A DNA stretch of 64,000 nt, from assembly GCF_900156375.1 (NCBI RefSeq), contig NZ_FTNK01000010.1, positions 1 through 64,000 on the forward strand, in the 5' to 3' direction. The position numbers and the translations under genes are program-made. The DNA is from Paenibacillus macquariensis. Its GTDB lineage: Bacteria > Bacillota > Bacilli > Paenibacillales > Paenibacillaceae. Below, piece after piece: positions 37,899-51,980 of this stretch. Every line of letters starts with the position of its first letter. The stretch's first letter is position 1. The notes beneath the pieces were generated by a model. That model was not told where the DNA came from and searched no databases. It saw nothing but the letters and a program-made list of their open reading frames with translations.

Positions 37899-38981
37899 AT
37901 GAATAGAGTATTGAAATATAGCATTTCAGCAATGCTGGCAGGCTTCCTAATAACAAGCTTTGGATATATAGGACAGGCCACAGTCTTTGCGGCACCAACG
38001 ACGAAGAACACGGCGGAACAGACATCGGTTATTTTGAAATGGAAGGGTAAGACGGTATCCCAAAAGGGGTTGATTAATCAGGGGAATACTCTCATACCGG
38101 TGACTGTACTGAGAGACCAGCTAAGGATAGCTTTATCTTATAATCCAGGAACAAGAACCTACAGCCTTGGCAGTGGATATAAACAGTTAAATATGGATGT
38201 ATCTGAATATGGGGTAAATGCAAACGTTAATAACTATTATATTTACGATTACGAAGTGAAGAATATTGGCGGCAAGATCTACATCCCTTTCAAACTAATA
38301 AGCGACTATTTGGGAGTACAGGGTGTATGGGATCCATCTCTGAAGTCCTTAAGTATGACACTGAGAGTTGAGAATGATATTAAAATTGCAACGGAGCTAT
38401 TAGAAACGAAGACGAAGGATACATTATTCCTGATGCGTTATCCTACCGTTAGTGGATTAGGGAATAAAGAGGCTGAGAAGAACATCAACGCTGTGTTGGA
38501 GAAGTACAAGACTCAGTTTATAGAAGATTCGAAAGAACAGGAGAAGAAGAGAGATAGTTCTGTCGATTACATGTACCAAGCTTTTCAGAATTTTGTCGTA
38601 ACCTACAATGAGAATGACGTGTTAAGCCTAGCCGTAGATCAGTACAGCTATACTGGAGGAGCCCACGATAGTACCATTCGAACAGGGTTTACTTTTTCAT
38701 TGAAGGATGGGAAGGTAATTACATTAGAGGATCTATTGAAAGAGAAAAATCCCAATTACAAATTGGAGTTAGACAAACTCGTAGAGAAGAATCTAAAAGA
38801 CATCAATGGCTATTATGGGCAATTTAAAGGCCTTGATACTGACGCGGACTACTATCTCAAACCAGATGGGCTAGCGGTGTTCTTTCAACAGTATGAACAT
38901 ACACCGTATGCTGTGGGCATTCCAACGTTCTTGATTCCGTATAATCAGGTGTTGCCGAAAGGGACTAGCCTTTTTAAATAG
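37899..38981 (+). CDS. Secreted stalk-domain protein with DUF3298/RsiV-like C-terminus, copy 2
   Basis: About 360 residues, a tandem paralogue of the previous gene over its whole length. Signal peptide ISAMLAGFLITSFGYIGQATVFA, then LIPVTVLRDQLR, KIYIPFKLISDYLGVQGVW, and the C-terminal VTYNENDVLSLAVDQYSYTGGAH and FLIPYNQVLP. The first domain lacks the NDYYV duplication. ATG 37899 follows GAAGGGAG; longer starts run across the preceding terminator. Each copy has its own terminator, so they may be expressed independently. Confidence 0.82.
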   Translation: MNRVLKYSISAMLAGFLITSFGYIGQATVFAAPTTKNTAEQTSVILKWKGKTVSQKGLINQGNTLIPVTVLRDQLRIALSYNPGTRTYSLGSGYKQLNMDVSEYGVNANVNNYYIYDYEVKNIGGKIYIPFKLISDYLGVQGVWDPSLKSLSMTLRVENDIKIATELLETKTKDTLFLMRYPTVSGLGNKEAEKNINAVLEKYKTQFIEDSKEQEKKRDSSVDYMYQAFQNFVVTYNENDVLSLAVDQYSYTGGAHDSTIRTGFTFSLKDGKVITLEDLLKEKNPNYKLELDKLVEKNLKDINGYYGQFKGLDTDADYYLKPDGLAVFFQQYEHTPYAVGIPTFLIPYNQVLPKGTSLFK

Positions 38982-39000
38982 ATTTCTTTCTGAAAATACA

Positions 39001-39039
39001 AAAAAACCTTGCCCCTAATATATAGGAGTAAGGTTTTTT
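39001..39039. terminator. Bidirectional terminator between stalk-domain copy 2 and clpP
   Basis: AAAAAACCTTGC.CCTA / TAGG.GTAAGGTTTTTT is flanked by A6 on the left and T6 on the right, so it can stop both convergent transcripts. Confidence 0.9.
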
Positions 39040-39046
39040 GAATTAA

Positions 39047-39646
39047 TTATTTACTATCTAATGCTAACGGACGCTCGATTACTTTGTCGATGATACCATA
39101 GGATGCAGCATCTGCAGCGCTCATGAAGTAATCACGATCAGTGTCCTTCTCAATACGCTCAAGCGGTTGTCCTGTACGTTCGGACAAAATTTTGTTCAAC
39201 TTATCACGCATTTTGAGAATGCGACGCGCACGAATCTCGATATCTGATGCTTGACCTTGCGCACCACCCAAAGGTTGGTGAATCATGATCTCACTGTTTG
39301 GTAGAGCGAAACGTTTGCCAATAGCACCAGCGTTCAACAAGAATGCACCCATTGAAGCGGCCATACCTACGCAGATGGTGGATACATCTGGTTTAATATA
39401 TTGCATCGTATCGAATATCGCCATTCCGGCTGTAATCGATCCACCAGGACTGTTTACATATAAGGAGATATCCTTCTCCGGATCTTCAGCAGCTAGGAAT
39501 AACAATTGTGCGATGATGGAATTGGCAACGACATCATTAACATCAGAGCCCAAGAAAATGATGCGATCTTTCAAAAGTCTAGAATAGATGTCATATGCGC
39601 GTTCGCCGCGGTTGCTTTGTTCAACGACCATAGGAATGAAACCCAC
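39047..39646 (-). CDS. clpP: ATP-dependent Clp protease proteolytic subunit
   Basis: 199 residues, standard length. The catalytic triad is visible: Ser98 in GMAASMGAF, His123 in IMIHQPLGG and Asp172 in DTDRDYF. ClpP forms the tetradecameric chamber used with ClpC, ClpX or ClpE for regulated proteolysis. The GTG start with [10 protein letters not shown] aligns with other ClpP N-termini and has GGGAGG eight bases upstream. A CtsR operator overlaps its promoter. Confidence 0.98.
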   Translation of the reverse strand: MGFIPMVVEQSNRGERAYDIYSRLLKDRIIFLGSDVNDVVANSIIAQLLFLAAEDPEKDISLYVNSPGGSITAGMAIFDTMQYIKPDVSTICVGMAASMGAFLLNAGAIGKRFALPNSEIMIHQPLGGAQGQASDIEIRARRILKMRDKLNKILSERTGQPLERIEKDTDRDYFMSAADAASYGIIDKVIERPLALDSK

Positions 39647-39713
39647 GTTGAAAACCTCCCTTTAATAGCTAAATTATAACCTTTATTATACATACGATTA
39701 CCGTATTTACCAC

Positions 39714-39753
39714 ATGATAAACATTTTAAATCAAAAAGTCAAAGAAAGTCAAA
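39714..39753 (-). promoter_or_regulatory. clpP promoter with overlapping CtsR operator
   Basis: On the minus strand the -35 TTGACT (39737-39742) and the -10 TATCAT (39714-39719) are 17 bases apart. The plus strand reads AGTCAAAGAAAGTCAAA at 39737-39753, which fits the CtsR heptad direct repeat RGTCAAANANRGTCAAA exactly. CtsR represses clp genes and is released by heat or protein stress, so stress-induced clpP is expected. Confidence 0.88.
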
Positions 39754-39833
39754 CTCAAGACAAAAAAAAGAGCCATGATTGGCTTTTGATGGTTTGGTTA
39801 ATAATATAGTAGTTAGCTATTGTAAAATATAAA

Positions 39834-39908
39834 TGGTGCGCCCGCGAGGAATTGAACCTCGATCTCAGGCTTCGGAGGCCTACGTCATATCCATTTGACC
39901 ACGGGCGC
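39834..39908 (-). tRNA. tRNA-Arg (CCG)
   Basis: On the minus strand the acceptor GCGCCCG pairs with CGGGCGC, A is the discriminator and CCA is encoded. The anticodon loop CTCCGAA gives CCG. It lies between the clpP promoter and cggR as a single gene. Confidence 0.95.
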
Positions 39909-40068
39909 AAAATCAATAGCAAGAATTATTATATGATATCTATGGCAGAATAGCAAGGGATATCAATGTCCACCTTCTATAAGTAGGCTTATGAATCAGG
40001 TATGGCATGGGTGGACGAGCTATGATGTATAAGAAAATAAGTCGTTGTAAAATATACTCATGGAACAC

Positions 40069-40130
40069 TTGCAACAGGAGCAAATATTGAGTAGAATGGT
40101 AGTGGGACATAAAAAGTTCTTATGGGACAT
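40069..40130 (+). promoter_or_regulatory. cggR-gapA operon promoter and CggR-like operator
   Basis: The -35 TTGCAA (40069-40074) and -10 TAGAAT (40092-40097) are 17 bases apart. Directly downstream, TGGGACAT occurs at 40103-40110 and 40123-40130, a direct repeat with 20-base period. B. subtilis CggR binds GGGAC direct repeats just downstream of its promoter, so this is a good operator candidate for autoregulation and for the glycolytic genes. Confidence 0.75.
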
Positions 40131-40166
40131 TTTAAGGCCATTGAGAATATAGCAGGAGTGGAGAGC

Positions 40167-41216
40167 GTGCGAAATTTATTGGAAATACAAAAGCAGCTTC
40201 TACCTGATCTCATGGAAATACTCAAGACAAGGTATAGCATTCTTCACCGCATCATGTTGTGTGATATGATCGGTCGCAGAACACTTGCTGTATCGCTCCA
40301 TATGACGGAACGCGTGTTGCGTGCCGAGACGGACCTGTTGAAATCACAAGGATTGATTGAGATTGAGAGCAAGGGTATGAGAATAAGTGATGCAGGTAAG
40401 AAATTGCTTGAGTCGCTTGAACCCATCGCTAAGAATCTATTCGGACTCGCTGATTTGGAAGAGAAAATTCGTCAAGCCTATGGACTGCGTAAAGTAGTGA
40501 TTGTGCCTGGTGATTCAGAAGTATCATCGTTATCCAAGCGAGAGCTGGGGCGTGCAGGAGCGAAAGCGCTGCTTAGCGTCATGGGTGATGAAGATATAAT
40601 CGCGGTTACAGGAGGTTCTACACTTGCTGCAGTGGCTGAGCAATTGACGCAACCGTCATCTGCTCACGTTAAACGGACTTGGTTCGTGCCTGCCCGTGGA
40701 GGGTTGGGAGAGAGCATGGAGTTCCAAGCGAACACCATTGCCTCAACGATGGCTAAGAGTGTAGGCGCCCAATATCGATTATTACATCTACCTGACTTGC
40801 TCAGCGAAGATGCTTATCAATCACTTGTCCAAGATGTTAACATTCAGGAAATTGTGCAGATTATCAGACAGTCGCGAATTATTGTACACGGTATTGGTGA
40901 TGCCATGGAAATGACACGTCGTAGAAAGCTTGATTCGGCTACTGTTGAAGCGATTAGGACCGATGGTGCTATCGCAGAGTCCTTTGGTTATTATTTCAAT
41001 GACGAGGGTGCTATAGTTCACAAGATGATGATTCTAGGTCTTCGACTGGAGGATATCAAGAAGACTGAAATTGTGATCGGGATTGCAGGCGGTAAGAGTA
41101 AAGCCAGAGCAATACACGCCGTTCTCAAGTTCGGTCAGGAAGATATACTCGTTACAGATGAAGCTTGCGCCCTGGAAATTGAGAGAGAGATGGAAGAAAA
41201 GGCTCTCACAACTTAG
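40167..41216 (+). CDS. cggR: Central glycolytic genes regulator
   Basis: About 349 residues, SorC/DeoR family. The N-terminal HTH region includes IGRRTLAVSLHMTERVLRAETDLLKSQGLIEI; the C-terminal sugar-phosphate-binding domain has VTGGSTLAAVAEQL, FVPARGGLGE, HGIGDA and SFGYYFNDEG. CggR represses the operon and is released by fructose-1,6-bisphosphate. GTG 40167 follows AGGAGTGG and matches the B. subtilis N-terminus; the frame opening at 40122 overlaps the operator. It heads the six-gene glycolytic cluster. Confidence 0.95.
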   Translation: MRNLLEIQKQLLPDLMEILKTRYSILHRIMLCDMIGRRTLAVSLHMTERVLRAETDLLKSQGLIEIESKGMRISDAGKKLLESLEPIAKNLFGLADLEEKIRQAYGLRKVVIVPGDSEVSSLSKRELGRAGAKALLSVMGDEDIIAVTGGSTLAAVAEQLTQPSSAHVKRTWFVPARGGLGESMEFQANTIASTMAKSVGAQYRLLHLPDLLSEDAYQSLVQDVNIQEIVQIIRQSRIIVHGIGDAMEMTRRRKLDSATVEAIRTDGAIAESFGYYFNDEGAIVHKMMILGLRLEDIKKTEIVIGIAGGKSKARAIHAVLKFGQEDILVTDEACALEIEREMEEKALTT

Positions 41217-41314
41217 AATATTAATATTTTTTACCGAAGTATGATGTTGTTGTCACGACAGGCTTAATAACCCGTCTTGAATAAATAAAAACGAATTCTG
41301 GGAGGAACTATTAA

Positions 41315-42325
41315 ATGACTATTAAAGTTGGTATTAATGGATTTGGACGTATTGGTCGCCTTGCATTTCGCCGTATTCAAGCTGTGGAAGGTATCGAAGT
41401 AGTTGCTATTAATGACTTGACAGACGCTAAAATGTTAGCTCATCTTTTAAAATATGATACAACACAAGGTCGCTTTGACGGTGACGTTGAAGTACATGAC
41501 GGATTCTTCAAAGTTAACGGAAAAGAAGTTAAGGTTCTAGCTAACCGTAACCCTGAAGAATTGCCTTGGGGAGAGCTTGGCGTAGAAATCGTTCTTGAAT
41601 GTACTGGATTCTTCGTATCTCAAGAAGCAGCTGAGAAGCATTTGAAAGGCGGCGCTAAAAAAGTCGTTATCTCTGCTCCAGCTACTGGCGACGTTAAGAC
41701 AATTGTATATAACGTTAACCATGACATCCTTGATGGTACTGAAACAGTTATTTCTGGTGCTTCTTGCACAACGAACTGTCTTGCACCAATGGCTAAAACA
41801 TTGCAAGATCAATTCGGAATTGTTTCCGGTTTGATGACTACAATTCACGCTTACACTGGTGACCAAAATACATTGGATGCTCCACACAACAAAGGTGACT
41901 TCCGTCGTGCTCGTGCAGCAGCTGAGAACATCATCCCTAACACAACTGGTGCTGCTAAAGCAATCGGCCTAGTTATTCCTGAACTTAAAGGTAAATTGGA
42001 TGGTGCAGCTCAACGTGTTCCAGTTGCAACTGGTTCATTGACTGAATTGATCACTGTTCTTGATAAAAAAGTAACTGTTGATGAAGTTAACGCAGCTATG
42101 AAAGCAGCTTCTGATTCCGAAACTTACGGTTACACAGAAGACGAAATCGTTTCTTCTGACATCAAAGGTATTACTTTCGGTTCCTTGTTTGATGCAACTC
42201 AAACAAAAGTATTGACTGTTGGTGACCAACAATTGGTTAAGACTGTTGCTTGGTATGATAATGAAATGTCCTACACAGCACAACTTGTTCGTACGTTGGA
42301 GCACTTCGCTAAATTGGCTAAGTAA
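41315..42325 (+). CDS. gapA: Glyceraldehyde-3-phosphate dehydrogenase, NAD-dependent
   Basis: 336 residues. The NAD motif is [15 protein letters not shown], the catalytic Cys151 lies in [12 protein letters not shown], and His178 in [10 protein letters not shown]. The NDLTD segment after beta-2 suits NAD rather than NADP, fitting a glycolytic GapA. The codons are strongly biased, as in highly expressed genes. Its position behind cggR supports the call. A terminator-like hairpin follows. Confidence 0.97.
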   Translation: MTIKVGINGFGRIGRLAFRRIQAVEGIEVVAINDLTDAKMLAHLLKYDTTQGRFDGDVEVHDGFFKVNGKEVKVLANRNPEELPWGELGVEIVLECTGFFVSQEAAEKHLKGGAKKVVISAPATGDVKTIVYNVNHDILDGTETVISGASCTTNCLAPMAKTLQDQFGIVSGLMTTIHAYTGDQNTLDAPHNKGDFRRARAAAENIIPNTTGAAKAIGLVIPELKGKLDGAAQRVPVATGSLTELITVLDKKVTVDEVNAAMKAASDSETYGYTEDEIVSSDIKGITFGSLFDATQTKVLTVGDQQLVKTVAWYDNEMSYTAQLVRTLEHFAKLAK

Positions 42326-42350
42326 TACAGCCAAAGACAGCAAATTTAAA

Positions 42351-42384
42351 GAGCGGAAACGGGTAATATGGTTTCCGCTCTTTC
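42351..42384 (+). terminator. Terminator-like hairpin between gapA and pgk
   Basis: A GAGCGGAAAC / GTTTCCGCTC stem is followed by TTTCT. In related operons this position separates abundant gapA message from the longer transcript, so it may be a partial terminator or a stabilising 3' end. Confidence 0.75.
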
Positions 42385-42532
42385 TACAATAATGAAATAG
42401 AATTTCAAATTTAAGATAATGTGCGTTGGATAACGGTTACGCTCTTACTTGGCGTTAAGCCGTAGTTGTTTTGAAATGTTATTCCTTGGATTCCAATCGA
42501 TAAAAATATAATGGGTGTGGGGGAACGTGGAG

Positions 42533-43714
42533 ATGAATAAAAAGAGTGTACGTGATGTAGAAGTTAATGGGTTAAGAGTATTTGTTCGTGTCGATTTCAA
42601 TGTGCCGCTCGAAGATGGTAAAATTACCGATGATACACGTATTCGTGAAACGCTACCAACGATTAACTACTTGGTAGAACGCGGAGCTAAGGTTATTTTG
42701 GCAAGTCATATGGGACGTCCAAAGGGAGAAGTCGTAGAATCTATGCGCTTGACTCCTGCTGCTGAGCGTCTGTCTGAATTGCTTGGTAAGAAGGTTATCA
42801 AAGCGGATGAGGCTGTAGGCGAAGCTGTTAAGGCCCAAATTGCTGGAATGACTAATGGTGACGTATTGTTGCTTGAGAACGTGCGGTTCTATCCTGGAGA
42901 AGAGAAGAATGACACTGAACTAGCGAAACAATTTGCTGAACTAGCAGACTTGTTCGTGAATGACGCTTTCGGCGCCGCTCACCGTGCGCATGCTTCTACT
43001 GAAGGTATCGCTCACATTTTACCAGCGGTATCTGGACTATTGATGGAAAAAGAATTGTCCGTGCTTGGTAAAGCATTCTCCACACCTGAACGTCCTTTCA
43101 CTGCAATCGTTGGGGGATCTAAGGTTAAAGATAAAATTGACGTAATCAATAACTTACTCAACCTTGCTGATAATGTTCTTATCGGTGGCGGATTGGCTTA
43201 CACGTTCTTTAAAGCACAAGGGCATGAGATTGGTCTATCCCTATGTGATGATTCTAAGCTTGATACTGCGCTAGGATTCATCGCGAAAGCGAAAGAACTT
43301 GGTAAGAACTTTATGCTTCCGGTCGATATCGTTATTGCTGACGATTTCAGCGCGGATGCAAATGTTCAAATCGTTGATATCGATAGCATTCCTGTAGGTT
43401 GGGAAGGCGTGGACATCGGACCAAAAACACGTGCTTTGTATGCTGAAGTCATCAAGAACTCCAAATTGGTTGTATGGAATGGACCAATGGGCGTATTTGA
43501 ATTGGAGCCATTCGCGAATGGTACTCGTCAAGTAGCACAGGCTTGTGCTGATACAGACGCTTACACAATTATTGGTGGTGGCGATTCTGCTGCAGCTGCT
43601 GAGAAGTTCCATCTTGCTGACAAGATGAATCACATCTCTACAGGTGGTGGAGCATCTCTTGAATTTATGGAAGGTAAGGCCCTTCCTGGTGTTGAAGCAT
43701 TGAACAATAAATAA
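42533..43714 (+). CDS. pgk: Phosphoglycerate kinase
   Basis: 393 residues. N-terminal substrate motif [22 protein letters not shown], and the C-terminal nucleotide site [12 protein letters not shown], followed by [21 protein letters not shown]. It makes ATP from 1,3-bisphosphoglycerate. ATG 42533 follows GGGGGAACGTGG; GTG 42527 is also in frame. About 150 bases upstream without a gene could hold a second promoter. Confidence 0.97.
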   Translation: MNKKSVRDVEVNGLRVFVRVDFNVPLEDGKITDDTRIRETLPTINYLVERGAKVILASHMGRPKGEVVESMRLTPAAERLSELLGKKVIKADEAVGEAVKAQIAGMTNGDVLLLENVRFYPGEEKNDTELAKQFAELADLFVNDAFGAAHRAHASTEGIAHILPAVSGLLMEKELSVLGKAFSTPERPFTAIVGGSKVKDKIDVINNLLNLADNVLIGGGLAYTFFKAQGHEIGLSLCDDSKLDTALGFIAKAKELGKNFMLPVDIVIADDFSADANVQIVDIDSIPVGWEGVDIGPKTRALYAEVIKNSKLVVWNGPMGVFELEPFANGTRQVAQACADTDAYTIIGGGDSAAAAEKFHLADKMNHISTGGGASLEFMEGKALPGVEALNNK

Positions 43715-43746
43715 ATCCTCATTGTTCATTTATGAATGGCGGGTGA

Positions 43747-44574
<828 letters not shown>

Positions 44575-44575
44575 G

Positions 44576-47456
<2,881 letters not shown>

Positions 47457-47469
47457 TTTAAACATAGAT

Positions 47470-47506
47470 AAAAGCCAGTTCGGGTGTACACCGACTGGCT
47501 TTTTTG
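47470..47506 (+). terminator. Terminator of the glycolytic operon
   Basis: The stem AAAAGCCAGT..GGGTG / CACC.ACTGGCTTTT is followed by T6. Confidence 0.92.
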
Positions 47507-47556
47507 TATTATTAGAATCGTTCTACTTGAGTGGTTCCAGTGTCGAACAGACAATC

Positions 47557-47586
47557 TTGTCAAATATAGGTTGGATGTGGTACAAT
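47557..47586 (+). promoter_or_regulatory. Predicted sigma-A promoter of secG
   Basis: The -35 TTGTCA (47557-47562) and the -10 TACAAT (47581-47586) are 18 bases apart, about 85 bases before secG. Confidence 0.65.
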
Positions 47587-47669
47587 AAGAATGCTGTTTT
47601 CCGTAAATAATGAACAATTTTCTTCTTGGAATCCAAGAGAATGTTCGACACGTTTAGGAGGTGGAATGA

Positions 47670-47900
47670 ATGGAACTCTTTTTACAAGTATTGCTCGTCA
47701 TTTTCTCCATTGGTTTGATCACGGTGGTTCTTTTACAAAAAGGGAAAAGTGCAGGTCTTTCCGGCGCCATCTCCGGCGGTGCTGAACATCTTTTTGGTAA
47801 AAGTAAAGCTCGCGGTATGGACTTAGTCCTTCAACGTGTAACGGTTGCTTTAGCGGCAGGATTCTTTATCCTTGCTATCGCTGTAGCTGTTGTTAGCTAA
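47670..47900 (+). CDS. secG: Preprotein translocase subunit SecG
   Basis: 76 residues with two hydrophobic helices ([21 protein letters not shown] and [19 protein letters not shown]) joined by the conserved loop [26 protein letters not shown]. SecG is the small membrane subunit of the SecYEG channel. AGGAGGTG precedes the ATG. The order eno-secG-rnr-smpB-ssrA is a Bacillota standard. Confidence 0.96.
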   Translation: MELFLQVLLVIFSIGLITVVLLQKGKSAGLSGAISGGAEHLFGKSKARGMDLVLQRVTVALAAGFFILAIAVAVVS

Positions 47901-47913
47901 TGAAAATTTCTTG

Positions 47914-47957
47914 AAACCTTCGCTCTTACATATCCTATGTGGAGTGAAGGTTTTTTT
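47914..47957 (+). terminator. Terminator after secG
   Basis: AAACCTTCGCTC / GGAGTGAAGGTTT hairpin is followed by T7. Confidence 0.88.
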
Positions 47958-48163
47958 GTTAAGTAAAATAATATTTCCTCTGATTTCCTCCCCTCTAATT
48001 AGCTAAAGAGCAAATGGGATGTATCCGATTGAAATCGTGTATACTAGGGTAAGGGTATAGTAAAGAAATAATTGGTAAACAACTAAATCGTAAAGAAATA
48101 ATATGAAGCAAAGGATACATAAGAGCTTGCAGTTACAAGTGCAAGTTATCTGAGGTGATAAAG

Positions 48164-51100
48164 ATGATAACAGAACAAGAGATTCTTGATTTTATGCGGG
48201 AGACCGCTTATAAACCGATGACTTACCAGGAGCTAGAACAGCATTTTGGTATTGATAAGGCGCAGGACTTCAAGGAATTTGTGAAGCTACTGAATGCCAT
48301 TGAACAGGATGGAAAAATTATTCTAACACGTACGAATCGTTATGGCGTACCTGAGCGAATGGATCTTATACGTGGTCGTGTACAAGCGCATGCGAAAGGT
48401 TTTGGGTTCCTTATTCCTGATGATCGGGAACATCCAGACGTATATATCAATGCAAATGACCTGAAGAGTGCTATGAACGGCGATATCGTTCTTGTAAAAG
48501 TGACCTCTAAGAGTGCTGCCGGAGGTAAATTAGAAGGCGAAGTCATCCGCGTTGTGAAACGGGCCGTTACGCAAATCGTGGGTATATTCCAGAATAACGA
48601 AGCATACGGCTTCGTGTTACCGGATGATAAGCGGATTAACCGCGATATTTTTATACCTAAAAATGCATTTAATGGTGCTGTTGATGGTGAGAAGGTCGTT
48701 GTACGCATAGTAAATTATCCCGAGGGTCGATCAGCTGCAGAAGGTGAAGTAGCAGAGGTACTTGGTCACAAGGATGATCCGGGTGTAGATATTATCTCAA
48801 TTATTCGCAAACACCAGTTGCCAGAGGGATTCCCTGAAGAAGTCACTGCGGAAGCAGAACAAGCACCGGATTCCATTACGGATGAAGAGATTGTTCAACA
48901 AGGTAGACGTGACTTGCGCGACAAAGTGATTGTAACGATTGATGGGGAAGATGCGAAGGATCTAGATGATGCTGTTAACGTAGAACTTCTACCAAATGGT
49001 CATTATCTTCTTGGCGTACACATTGCCGATGTAGGTTACTATGTGCCAGAAGGGTCTGAACTAGATAAGGAAGCTTATAATCGTGGATGTAGCGTGTATC
49101 TGGTCGATCGAGTTATTCCTATGTTGCCACACCGTCTATCTAATGGGATCTGTAGTCTTAACCCACAGGTGGACAGGCTAACTTTGTCATGTGAAATGGA
49201 ATTTGACGAGAACATGAAAGTGGTCAATCACGATGTGTTTACAAGTGTGATCAGAACCAAAGAACGTATGACGTATACGAATGTACGCAAAATTCTAGAG
49301 GATGAAGATCCTGAAGTAATGGAGCGTTACAGTGATTTGGTGGACAACTTCCGTCAGATGAAGGATTTGGCTTTGAAACTTCGTGGTAATCGGATGCGCC
49401 GTGGTGCGGTAGATTTCGACTTCCCAGAGTCCAAAGTTGTAATAGATGATAAAGGCAAGCCGATCGATATTGTCAAAAGAGAACGGTCTATCGCGGAGCA
49501 AATGATCGAAGAGTTCATGCTTGCGGCTAATGAGACCGTAGCGGAGCATTTCCATTGGCTAAAAGTTCCGTTCATATATCGTATCCATGAGAATCCAGAT
49601 CCTGAGAGACTACAGAACTTCTTAGCATTTGCTGAGAACTTTGGGTATCATGTCAAAGGTCGTGGAAACGCTATTCATCCAAGAGCGCTTCAAGGATTGC
49701 TTGAAGATATCCAAGGCACCAAAGAACAAAAGGTGATCAGTACGATGATGCTTCGATCCATGAAGCAAGCGAAGTATGATGCAGGCACGTCGGGCCATTT
49801 CGGGTTGGCGGCTGAGTTCTATTCACACTTCACATCACCTATTCGTCGTTATCCTGACCTTGCCATTCACCGTGTTATTCGTGAAGTGATCGAGAACAAG
49901 GGTGTATTGACGGAGAAACGTCAGGAATATCTTGCTTCACGTATGCCAGATGTCGCTCAACAATCTTCTGAACGTGAGCGTGTTGCGGTAGAAGCCGAGC
50001 GGGATACGGATCAGCTTAAGAAAGCTGAGTATATGTTAGATAAAGTTGGCGAAGAGTTCGATGGAATGATCAGCAGTGTGACTAACTTCGGTATGTTCAT
50101 TGAGCTAGAGAATTCAGTTGAAGGCCTCATTCGTTTGAGCGCGTTGACAGACGATTATTATCACTTCGATGAGAAGGTTATGTCGTTAATCGGTGAGCGT
50201 ACCTCTAAAGTATTCCGCATTGGGGATGATCTGAGAATACGTCTAGCTCGAGTGAACATGGATGATCATACCATTGATTTCGAATTATTGGATATGAAGC
50301 CACGTGCTGAGGGCGGTCGAGGTGATCGTGGGGGTCGTCCACAAGGATCAAGTGGTGGATTTGGTAGAGGTACAGGTCGCGGCGGTAAGAGCGACGGAGC
50401 TCGTGGTGGTAAGGCGCCTCATGGTAAGGCAGCCGGTGGGAAAATTGGTCCAAACAGCGGAGGCGCAAAGGCGCCTGGTGCAAATGGTGGAGGTAAGAAG
50501 AGAGCGATGAATACGGGGAATAGTACAATAGTTAATGCTGTGTCTACAGATGCAGGAAGTAAGCCATCTGAAGGCAGAAGCGCTAGAGGTAAGAGTAAAT
50601 CCGGCGGTTTCAACAAACGTAAAGGGAATAAGGACGTTGTGTTTAAACCAGTAGCCGACAATGGTGTAGGTGTTACTGCTACTACCGAAGGTGTAAAAGC
50701 TGCAACTCCGAGTGAGAATACTAAACCAGCTAGTCGTGGTAGCTCATTAGCTCCAAGACGTGAGGGTGGTAACAAGGATAAGGGTGCAGGACGTGGCAAG
50801 CGCGATCGTGGCGCAGGTGCTCCAGCAGGTCGTTATGATGCCTTGCAGACATCACGTGCCCCTGGGTTTGCCTTCGGTTCAGGTAAAGGCGGATACGGTG
50901 CAGCATCGACTAGTGAACCTACACGTAACGACAGCCAGTCATCGAGTGGTAACGCTCGTAAATCTTCTGGTCGCGGCGGAATCTTTCTAGGTGGAAATGC
51001 TACACCAGGCAACAATGCAGGTGGAAACGATTCACAGAAACGTCCATCCAGAGAAGACAATAGTAATAAGACGACTGGAACTCCGAGTGAAGAGAAGTAG
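48164..51100 (+). CDS. rnr: Ribonuclease R with a long basic, glycine-rich tail
   Basis: About 978 residues; typical RNase R is 750-820. Order: N-terminal HTH-like region, cold-shock domains ([17 protein letters not shown]), the RNB catalytic domain with the aspartates of [15 protein letters not shown] near 260-275 and [16 protein letters not shown], then an S1 domain near 625-705. From about residue 712 a tail of ~265 residues rich in Gly, Arg, Lys and Ser follows ([20 protein letters not shown] and similar). It degrades structured RNA 3'-5' and works with SmpB-tmRNA next door. ATG 48164 follows TGAGGTGA. Confidence 0.95.
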   Translation: MITEQEILDFMRETAYKPMTYQELEQHFGIDKAQDFKEFVKLLNAIEQDGKIILTRTNRYGVPERMDLIRGRVQAHAKGFGFLIPDDREHPDVYINANDLKSAMNGDIVLVKVTSKSAAGGKLEGEVIRVVKRAVTQIVGIFQNNEAYGFVLPDDKRINRDIFIPKNAFNGAVDGEKVVVRIVNYPEGRSAAEGEVAEVLGHKDDPGVDIISIIRKHQLPEGFPEEVTAEAEQAPDSITDEEIVQQGRRDLRDKVIVTIDGEDAKDLDDAVNVELLPNGHYLLGVHIADVGYYVPEGSELDKEAYNRGCSVYLVDRVIPMLPHRLSNGICSLNPQVDRLTLSCEMEFDENMKVVNHDVFTSVIRTKERMTYTNVRKILEDEDPEVMERYSDLVDNFRQMKDLALKLRGNRMRRGAVDFDFPESKVVIDDKGKPIDIVKRERSIAEQMIEEFMLAANETVAEHFHWLKVPFIYRIHENPDPERLQNFLAFAENFGYHVKGRGNAIHPRALQGLLEDIQGTKEQKVISTMMLRSMKQAKYDAGTSGHFGLAAEFYSHFTSPIRRYPDLAIHRVIREVIENKGVLTEKRQEYLASRMPDVAQQSSERERVAVEAERDTDQLKKAEYMLDKVGEEFDGMISSVTNFGMFIELENSVEGLIRLSALTDDYYHFDEKVMSLIGERTSKVFRIGDDLRIRLARVNMDDHTIDFELLDMKPRAEGGRGDRGGRPQGSSGGFGRGTGRGGKSDGARGGKAPHGKAAGGKIGPNSGGAKAPGANGGGKKRAMNTGNSTIVNAVSTDAGSKPSEGRSARGKSKSGGFNKRKGNKDVVFKPVADNGVGVTATTEGVKAATPSENTKPASRGSSLAPRREGGNKDKGAGRGKRDRGAGAPAGRYDALQTSRAPGFAFGSGKGGYGAASTSEPTRNDSQSSSGNARKSSGRGGIFLGGNATPGNNAGGNDSQKRPSREDNSNKTTGTPSEEK

Positions 51101-51253
51101 GTTTCCTTTCGAAGCGTAGAGCTACAGAAGGCTTGTCTCATCTTGATTTTGAAGGGTGCAGTTGATACAATGGATTTCTGGTACATTCCTCTTTCTACGC
51201 GAGGATATGTTTACCAGAATCCATTTTTTATAATGATCTAAGGGGTTGAGGAC

Positions 51254-51736
51254 ATGGGTAAGAACAATAGTGACGGGAAAGTCTTGGCCCAGAACAAGAA
51301 AGCTTCCCATGATTATTTCATAGAAGAAACGTATGAAGCTGGAATGGTCTTAACGGGTACAGAGATTAAGTCACTGCGTAATGGTAGATCGAATATTGGT
51401 GATGCATTTGCAACGATTCGTAATGGTGAGATCAACATTCACAATATGCACATCAGCCCATTTGAACAAGGCAATCGCAGCAATCCAATTGATCCAACAA
51501 GAACGCGTAAGCTACTCATGCACAAGGCACAAATCAAGAAATTGGTTGGGCTATTGAAGCAAGAAGGTTATACTGTTGTTCCGCTTAAGATCTATATTAA
51601 GAATGGCTATGCGAAGCTGCTTATTGGTCTAGGTCGAGGGAAGAAACAATACGACAAACGTGATACAGCTGCTAAGCGTGATGCACAGCGTGATATCCTA
51701 CGTGCGCTTCGTGAGAAACAGAAGATTGCTAGGTAA
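51254..51736 (+). CDS. smpB: SsrA-binding protein
   Basis: 160 residues. The conserved oligonucleotide-binding barrel is visible: [59 protein letters not shown] and the basic tail [23 protein letters not shown]. It delivers tmRNA to stalled ribosomes and lies directly before ssrA. AAGGGGTTGAGG precedes the ATG. Confidence 0.97.
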   Translation: MGKNNSDGKVLAQNKKASHDYFIEETYEAGMVLTGTEIKSLRNGRSNIGDAFATIRNGEINIHNMHISPFEQGNRSNPIDPTRTRKLLMHKAQIKKLVGLLKQEGYTVVPLKIYIKNGYAKLLIGLGRGKKQYDKRDTAAKRDAQRDILRALREKQKIAR

Positions 51737-51841
51737 GCGAACGAGTGCATTTTTAAGAAGCGTAAGCCTCTAGAAGCTCGGCGTTGGCAATCATAACCTA
51801 CATTTCCTTGAACAAAGTATCATAGTGTAGTGGAAATGTGG

Positions 51842-51847
51842 TATACT
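51842..51847 (+). promoter_or_regulatory. Predicted extended -10 element of ssrA
   Basis: TGGTATACT (TG-n plus TATACT) lies about 135 bases before the mature tmRNA 5' end. A clear -35 is not visible. The same extended -10 occurs before the TPR gene near 17.25 kb. Confidence 0.45.
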
Positions 51848-51980
51848 AAGTTATACGAGATCAATTGATCTTGTTGAATGATTACCTTCTAGTTGTCCTT
51901 TTTCATGGAGGAAAAGGATACTGAATAGAGCATCATGTCTTGGCTACTCAAGATTCTATCCTAGAAGCCCTTTATATTAA

